This document shows positions 59,401 to 64,000 of a DNA stretch of 64,000 nt, one piece after another. Location: assembly GCA_907164885.2 (NCBI GenBank), contig OU015491.1, forward strand, positions 111,627,968-111,691,967. Direction: 5' to 3'. Each line of letters opens with the position of its first letter. Position 1 is the first letter of the stretch. This DNA comes from Dolomedes plantarius (lineage: Eukaryota > Arthropoda > Arachnida > Araneae > Dolomedidae). The notes beneath the pieces were generated by a model. The model did not search any database. It worked only from the letters and a program-made list of their open reading frames with translations, and was not told the origin of the DNA. The position numbers and the translations under genes are program-made.

Positions 59401-60890
59401 TGTCACCGTAATATGTTTATTAGTTATGATATTAGTGGTAGTACGAGTAATTAGAGAGTGATGCTCATATGTATAGTTCCAAATCAATTTATTAAACCAA
59501 TCATAAAACATATACAAACAGCATTATTCATTGAAGATTTCCGAATTTCTATTTCATTAACACCATATATCTACATATACATTTCAAATTATCTTCCTTC
59601 CTATATCTTATCAATACAATAATTCTGATTATTTATCTAACCTTCATTCTCATCAATATCAAACTACTAACCTTTTTATCTACTCCCTAACATTGTTATA
59701 TTATCCTACATTCTTAATTGCTATACATAAACACATTACAAAATTATTGCAAGATACTACTTCAATTAATATGGATATATACAAGCACTATTTTATGATA
59801 GATATTCTATGCATAAATGTAAAGATTTCACCTAATCTGCCCTATCTAATTAACTGCGCTCTCTAGTAGGCATTGGGCATTGCTAGGATAAGTCAAAATA
59901 CTCTCCTACCTTGTCTGACGACACATCGACATCACAAGCCTTGCTGGGAGAAACATAGGGCTCTGCACGTCTCCGAGAATACACTCGCGTTGGGAGAGCG
60001 TTCGTCACTCCGAAGGTCCGTACCTCATCACAAGCATGGCTGGGGGGTCATCGGGCTCTCTGGTCCAGGGTAACAGCTGCGATCATCGGCATGCGGCGGA
60101 CTCAGGGTGCTTTTCTCCGCATCTAGGCATTTGCTACGGGGGCGCGTTGGTCCAGGGGAAACGGCTGCTCCTCTCTCGCTAAATGGCAGGTTAGTCGGTC
60201 GGCCTCTCCGGTACTGGGGTCTGCATCTATCTTATATCGGTTTGCTTTTTCGGGTACCGAGGACTTGGCTTGTCTCTCCGGTATTAAGTTAGCAGCCCGT
60301 CATCTCCTTCTCTCTTCCTTCGCCGTCTACAGGGGCTTATGTGTTCTTAGTGAAAGATCTCAAATCATTCTGCTCTCTCTAAAAACTTTTCCTCTCGAGC
60401 TCAACTTCCATCATTATTTATTCAGGCCCTCATTGGTGGCCACCTTCTGTCCTATGGGTCGATCCGGGACCTCTTCATTGGCCGATCACCCATTTTATAT
60501 TCCTATCTTCTCCAATCAATATTGACGGGGGCGTTCGCCCTTGCACCTGTCTGGGGTTTCTTACATTTTTGACTTCCCACGCTCTCGCCTGGGCCTCCTG
60601 TGGTTTTTCTAACGCCGGTCAACCTCGTAAATTGCCCTACCCCTTTTCTTCTCCTAACTGTGACTCCGTTTTCAGATTTTCCTCAGCTCATTATCACCAG
60701 CTGGGCCCTTCGTTAAACGCAGCTGTTGACCGTTTTCTCATTTCAATTGCCCCCTCTCAACTTGTTATCTCTCCTTGCCATTCGCATACGCAGTACATTA
60801 TCCCGCTGTTCAAGGCATCTCTTTTGTCTGATTTTTTGAATTCCATTTTCTATCGCCCCTTTTCTGAACACATATCGTGTCTCCACGACA
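59401..60890. mobile_element. Candidate solo LTR (1490 bp) with 5-bp target duplication
   Basis: The insert begins TGTCACCG and ends CTCCACGACA, so TGTC...GACA. It is flanked by CTATT at 59396-59400 and 60891-60895. Removing it and one CTATT gives GATGCTATTAAAAGACAAAC, matching spacer at 52322 (AATGTTATTAAAAGACAATA). The left 450 bp is AT-rich and the remainder clearly GC-richer and pyrimidine-rich, with several CTCTCCGGTA-like repeats. Reading frames inside have no recognisable domain. TG/CA ends plus a 5-bp duplication fit an LTR retrotransposon reduced to one LTR; the length is large but possible. Confidence 0.6.
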
Positions 60891-60925
60891 CTATTAAAAG
60901 ACAAACTACTGATGTAAATATAAAA

Positions 60926-62745
60926 CAGGGGTTCCCAAACTTATTCAGCCTACCGCCCCCTTTTCAGAGAAAAAAAATACTCAGTGCCCCCCTCCCCCAA
61001 ATTGAAATTTACTTTTTTAAGAGAACAAAGAGATGCATTGACATATTTGCATCCGTTTATGCAACTATATTTCTATCTATGTCCAAGAACATAATAAAGA
61101 TGTTGTAAATCAGACACTTTGAATTAAATTACTTATTAAAATCAATGTTACTGATATTCACATTACACACAGAAAATTAAGATAATGAAGGATAATATTA
61201 AAGAAAAAGTTACGAATAATATTAAAAGTAATCCTAATGAGAAGGATGAACTTGGTGCACAGCTATCAGTTTATTAATGTTCAGCTCTAGTTTTGTTAGC
61301 AGCATTCTTAAATCACAGCCATCAGCTATATATAGTTAGTTTCTGTTATTAGTACTCAGACTTATAAATCTCACTGAACCCACGTTCCACTAGATATGAT
61401 GAAGGAAATGCAACCAAAAACATTTATACTATAGCCCATAATGCAGGGCAAAATGTCGGTATATGTTTTGCAGACAGAACTGTTGGTTCTTGTGTTTTAA
61501 TTCAAGTTTCAATTCTTGTACTTTAGGAGATTATGCTGTGTTTTTAAAAGGGTCCAAAAACCCAATCGGGTATGTTCGTTTTAAGATTGTCTTCAAATCG
61601 TTGATTGAAGTCAGAATGGAGAGCCTCCAAGCACTGACAATACATAATCAAGTCTTCATGATATTTCTCACAGTTGATAAATTTTGAAACTGGCTGAATT
61701 CCCCTCTTCCTAAATTTCGTTTACACAGACGTTTTGCCACAAATGAGAAAATAGCAGTTTTTGTTTTGATTAAATTCAGCTCATCGCCTTTGAGTTTTTG
61801 AATTCTTCCATTAATTTATTTAACATTACTATAAAACGAGCTATGTCATTTTTGGGATATGTTAAGATGGCTCGTAGAGCATCAGTTTTCCTTTCTAAGA
61901 ACTCTAGCATTGAGTAAAGGAGTTTATAAAACCAATCCAAACACGCAACTTTTGATAGGCAGTGAACTTCTCTATTACGAAGCAAACGATTCTATTCTCC
62001 ATTTAAGTACAAAGTTAACCATATAATCTGTCATACAATGAATTGATTCTGATTTTGTTGATTGCTGAAAAGAATGTTTTGATGATGAAGGTTGATTGCT
62101 GAATGTTGATTGCTGAAAAGAATGTTGAATGATGAACACTCACGTAATGACCTACGTGAGTGTTCACTCATATATTTGTCAACTAAATGCTGACGATAAA
62201 GGGCACAGTGTCAAGCGATTACATTTGGAACCACTTTTTTAAATATGCAAGAAACCCCCCGTGTAGCATCCTATCATACCTGGACCACCATTCGTAGCAA
62301 CTGATATTTCTGAGGGGATTTCTTTTTCTTAGAAAAACTCTAATGCATGAAATATTGATTCTCCTTTAGTATCAGTTTGAAAATTTATGCGAATAATATT
62401 TCTTGGCAATTATTATTTTCTTTTATGAATTGCACATATACTAAAAGTAAGCCCTGATTTCCAGGCAAAGTTGTCTCATAAAACAGGTATAGAGAGGCTG
62501 GATGTTTTTAAATACTCACATAATGAGCCTTCAACATCTTGAGCCATTTCATCAGTTCTTCTTTTCACTGTATTATTGCTCAAAGGAATTTTCTTGCCAA
62601 TGTTAGACGCTGGCTTGTGTAGCATAATTTCCTCACTTATACTAAAGATTCCCATAACAGAAACGATTTGACTCATTTTGCGCATGGTAAGTCTTAAAAG
62701 GGAAAAAATAGAAGGTTGCGAATTCAGTGCCTCTGTGCCCCACAT
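60926..62745 (-). mobile_element. hAT-superfamily transposon relic
   Basis: The left end is CAGGGGTTCCCAAACTTATT, a typical hAT terminal sequence. Minus-strand remnants run in order. SNIGKKIPLSNNTVKRRTDE (about 62500-62640) is followed by YETTLPGNQGLLLVYVQFI (about 62410-62475) and TDTKGESIFHALEFF (near 62340-62390). REVHCLSKVACLDWFYKLL lies near 61900-61970. The dimerisation end FPSSYLVERGFSEIYKSEY, with CDLRMLLTKLELNINKL, lies at about 61260-61410. Stops and frameshifts separate them. The order matches the ZBED-like hAT transposases as I remember them. The other terminal repeat is not seen before 62860. Confidence 0.8.
62133..62166. repeat. Perfect 14-bp hairpin within hAT relic
   Basis: TGAACACTCACGTA (62133-62146) and TACGTGAGTGTTCA (62153-62166) pair exactly around a 6-nt loop. 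Just upstream (about 62057-62130) GTTGATTGCTGAAAAGAATG is repeated. Confidence 0.85.
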
Positions 62746-62860
62746 GTATATTTTAATTTCAGAGTTTACCAGCGGAAGATTTAACGACCTTGGACAGATA
62801 AGAACTCAAGCCGATTTATTTTACAATCCTTCGGCAATTAATATTGAATTAATATTATTA

Positions 62861-63102
62861 GGAAGAGGCTGCGAGACCTGCGGCTTGGGCACTTGTGGGC
62901 ACGTTCCTGGCTCATTGGTGTTGATAACAACCCTGAAACCATGTCCGTCATCTACTTAATCTACTTTCCTAGCTCTTCCGTCAATATCATTGTGGGTGTG
63001 AGATCCCTTCTTGTTTCCATGAGCATCACCGCTTTCTGATCGGGAATTGCTATCTCCGTGTCCATCAACGATGTCATATCCGAAAGCATAGTTTCCGAGA
63101 GC
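62861..63102 (-). pseudogene. Broken ninth cuticle-protein gene (part of exon 3)
   Basis: The segment matches exon 3 of the other copies from its splice acceptor (63102) through the RR domain. It then stops abruptly at 62861, before the AHAAPL repeats. The Tyr codon of VDYVAD is TAA here (R-K-V-D-stop). An extra base in GGCACTTGTGGG and several missense changes add to the damage. The following intron-like sequence (63103-63297) resembles intron 2 and is then hit by a Tc1 element. Exons 1 and 2, if they exist, lie beyond the window. Confidence 0.9.
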
Positions 63103-63297
63103 CTACAATGATTAAAATGAAATAAATTATACATGAGTATCTCCTGTATTGATACAAATTGCTCCATACTGATACTATTGACGAATTATAATAACTCTTT
63201 AAGTAAAAAAAAACAATACTCGAGCATGAAAAACATTGCATATTAAATAGATTTTCATTAACTTTTGATGAATTGTATTATAAAGTACAGTGTTGTA

Positions 63298-64000
63298 CAC
63301 TCATGGACAAAAAAATTAGCGCACCAAGAAGGAGTCGTCAAAATGAAACGAAATTTAACATACGTAATGACTACTTTGATATAAGTAAATGATAAGAAAA
63401 TCAAAGAAAAAGGATAATTTATTTCAGAGAAAAAGGCAAAAGAACGGAGGAGTTAATAATACTCCGTTGCACCCCCTCTAGCGCGAATGCACGATGCGAT
63501 ACGATCGGGCATTCAGTCATACAAGTTCTGTATGATGTCTTGGGACATTTCGTTCCATATTTGCTGTAACCTTGCCTCTAGTTCGTTCAAACTCGTGGGA
63601 TGCCCAACTCGTCGTCCCAAATGATCCCAGATATGCTCGATTGGAGACAAATCTTGGGATCGGGCAGGCCAAGGAAGGGTAGTAACAGTGCGGAGACAGT
63701 CTTGTGACACCCTTGCCGTATGAGGCCGAGCATTGTCTTGTTGAAAAATGGCTCCTGGGAGCCGTTGCATGACTGGCAACACATGTGGTTGCAGGATTTC
63801 ATGAACATACCGCTGGGCTGTCATGGTGCCACGGAACAAAACTAGGGGTGACCGTGTATTGTAGGCAATGGCACCCCATACCATCACACCAATTGTGGGA
63901 GCGATGTGTCACTGTACAGCAAAGGCAGGATTGAAGCGTTCACCACGGGCTCTCCACACACGAACACGATTGTCATCACTGCCGAGATTGAATCTGGATT
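63298..64000 (-). mobile_element. Tc1-like transposon (runs off the right edge)
   Basis: It starts CACTCATGGACAAAAAAATT right after TA (63296-63297), inside intron 2 of the broken ninth gene. The transposase lies on the minus strand and the far end is outside the window. Confidence 0.85.
63513..64000 (-). pseudogene. Tc1-like transposase, C-terminal two thirds, one nonsense codon
   Basis: The minus strand reads SRFNLGSDDNRVRVWRARGE, then RFNPAFAVQ, then an in-frame TGA near 63909, and continues IGVMVWGAIAYNTRSPLV. The second catalytic Asp is in FQQDNARPHTA and the Glu in SQDLSPIEHIWDHLG; I count 32 residues between them, shorter than the usual 34. The protein ends SQDIIQNLYD with its stop at 63513-63515. 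The single TGA stands where relatives have Arg, an easy C-to-T change. The N terminus is outside the window. Confidence 0.85.

Noticed and set aside
60569..61108. 179-codon open frame in the GC-rich block
   Set aside because: No recognisable domain. It crosses the proposed LTR end, the CTATT duplication and the hAT terminal repeat, so it spans unrelated pieces.

Overview
The window is AT-rich eukaryotic DNA carrying a tandem array of intron-containing arthropod cuticle-protein genes. The proteins have an RR-2-like Rebers-Riddiford chitin-binding domain followed by Ala/His/Pro-rich 'AHAAPL' repeats. As I remember the family, this combination is closest to the spider adult-specific rigid cuticular proteins, so a spider genome is the most likely source. 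I cannot name the species.

All genes lie on the minus strand and share one plan. Exon 1 is 12 nt (Met-X-Ala-Lys), exon 2 is 105 nt (rest of the signal peptide and the mature N terminus), and exon 3 is 555-660 nt (RR domain, repeats, tail ending K-S-[IV]-H-Y). All introns are phase 0. Eight genes are recognisable, with start codons at 1412, 9144, 16607, 26317, 32079, 40715, 48906 and 56237. Gene 1 runs off the left edge. A ninth, broken exon 3 lies at 62861-63102. Each gene has a TATA box, an octamer-like ATGCAAAT and a GTAAAC block at nearly fixed spacing, and an AATAAA about 50 nt past the stop.

The 4-8 kb intergenic stretches are also paralogous to one another, so the repeated unit is gene plus flank, about 5.8-9.7 kb. 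I found no other host gene. Differences between units come mostly from insertions and rearrangements, and the undisturbed paralogous units often show the empty site. By region: 1-2 has two short retroposon pieces and two perfect palindromes. 2-3 has Helitron-like elements and an unclassified insert. 3-4 has a DD41D Tc1/mariner element, a Tc1 relic, an LTR-like piece and a foldback element. 4-5 has a tRNA-derived SINE inside a local duplication. 5-6 has another SINE, two Helitron-like elements and an 82-bp direct repeat around a foreign block. 6-7 has a mariner-type element with about 460-bp inverted repeats inside a (TA)n tract and a LINE tail. 7-8 has a 434-bp inverted duplication and an insert in a (TA)n tract. 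Beyond gene 8 there are an unclassified insert, a candidate 1.5-kb solo LTR, a hAT relic, the broken ninth gene and a Tc1 element running off the right edge.

The genes encode interchangeable structural proteins rather than a pathway. The signal peptides would send them to the cuticle, where the RR domain binds chitin. I see no CRISPR array, rRNA, true tRNA gene, virus or toxin gene. The most informative content is the evolutionary record: mosaic gene conversion, template-switch palindromes, and transposons whose empty sites are preserved in neighbouring units. Coordinates were counted by hand, so splice sites should be exact while element edges given as approximate may move by several bases.
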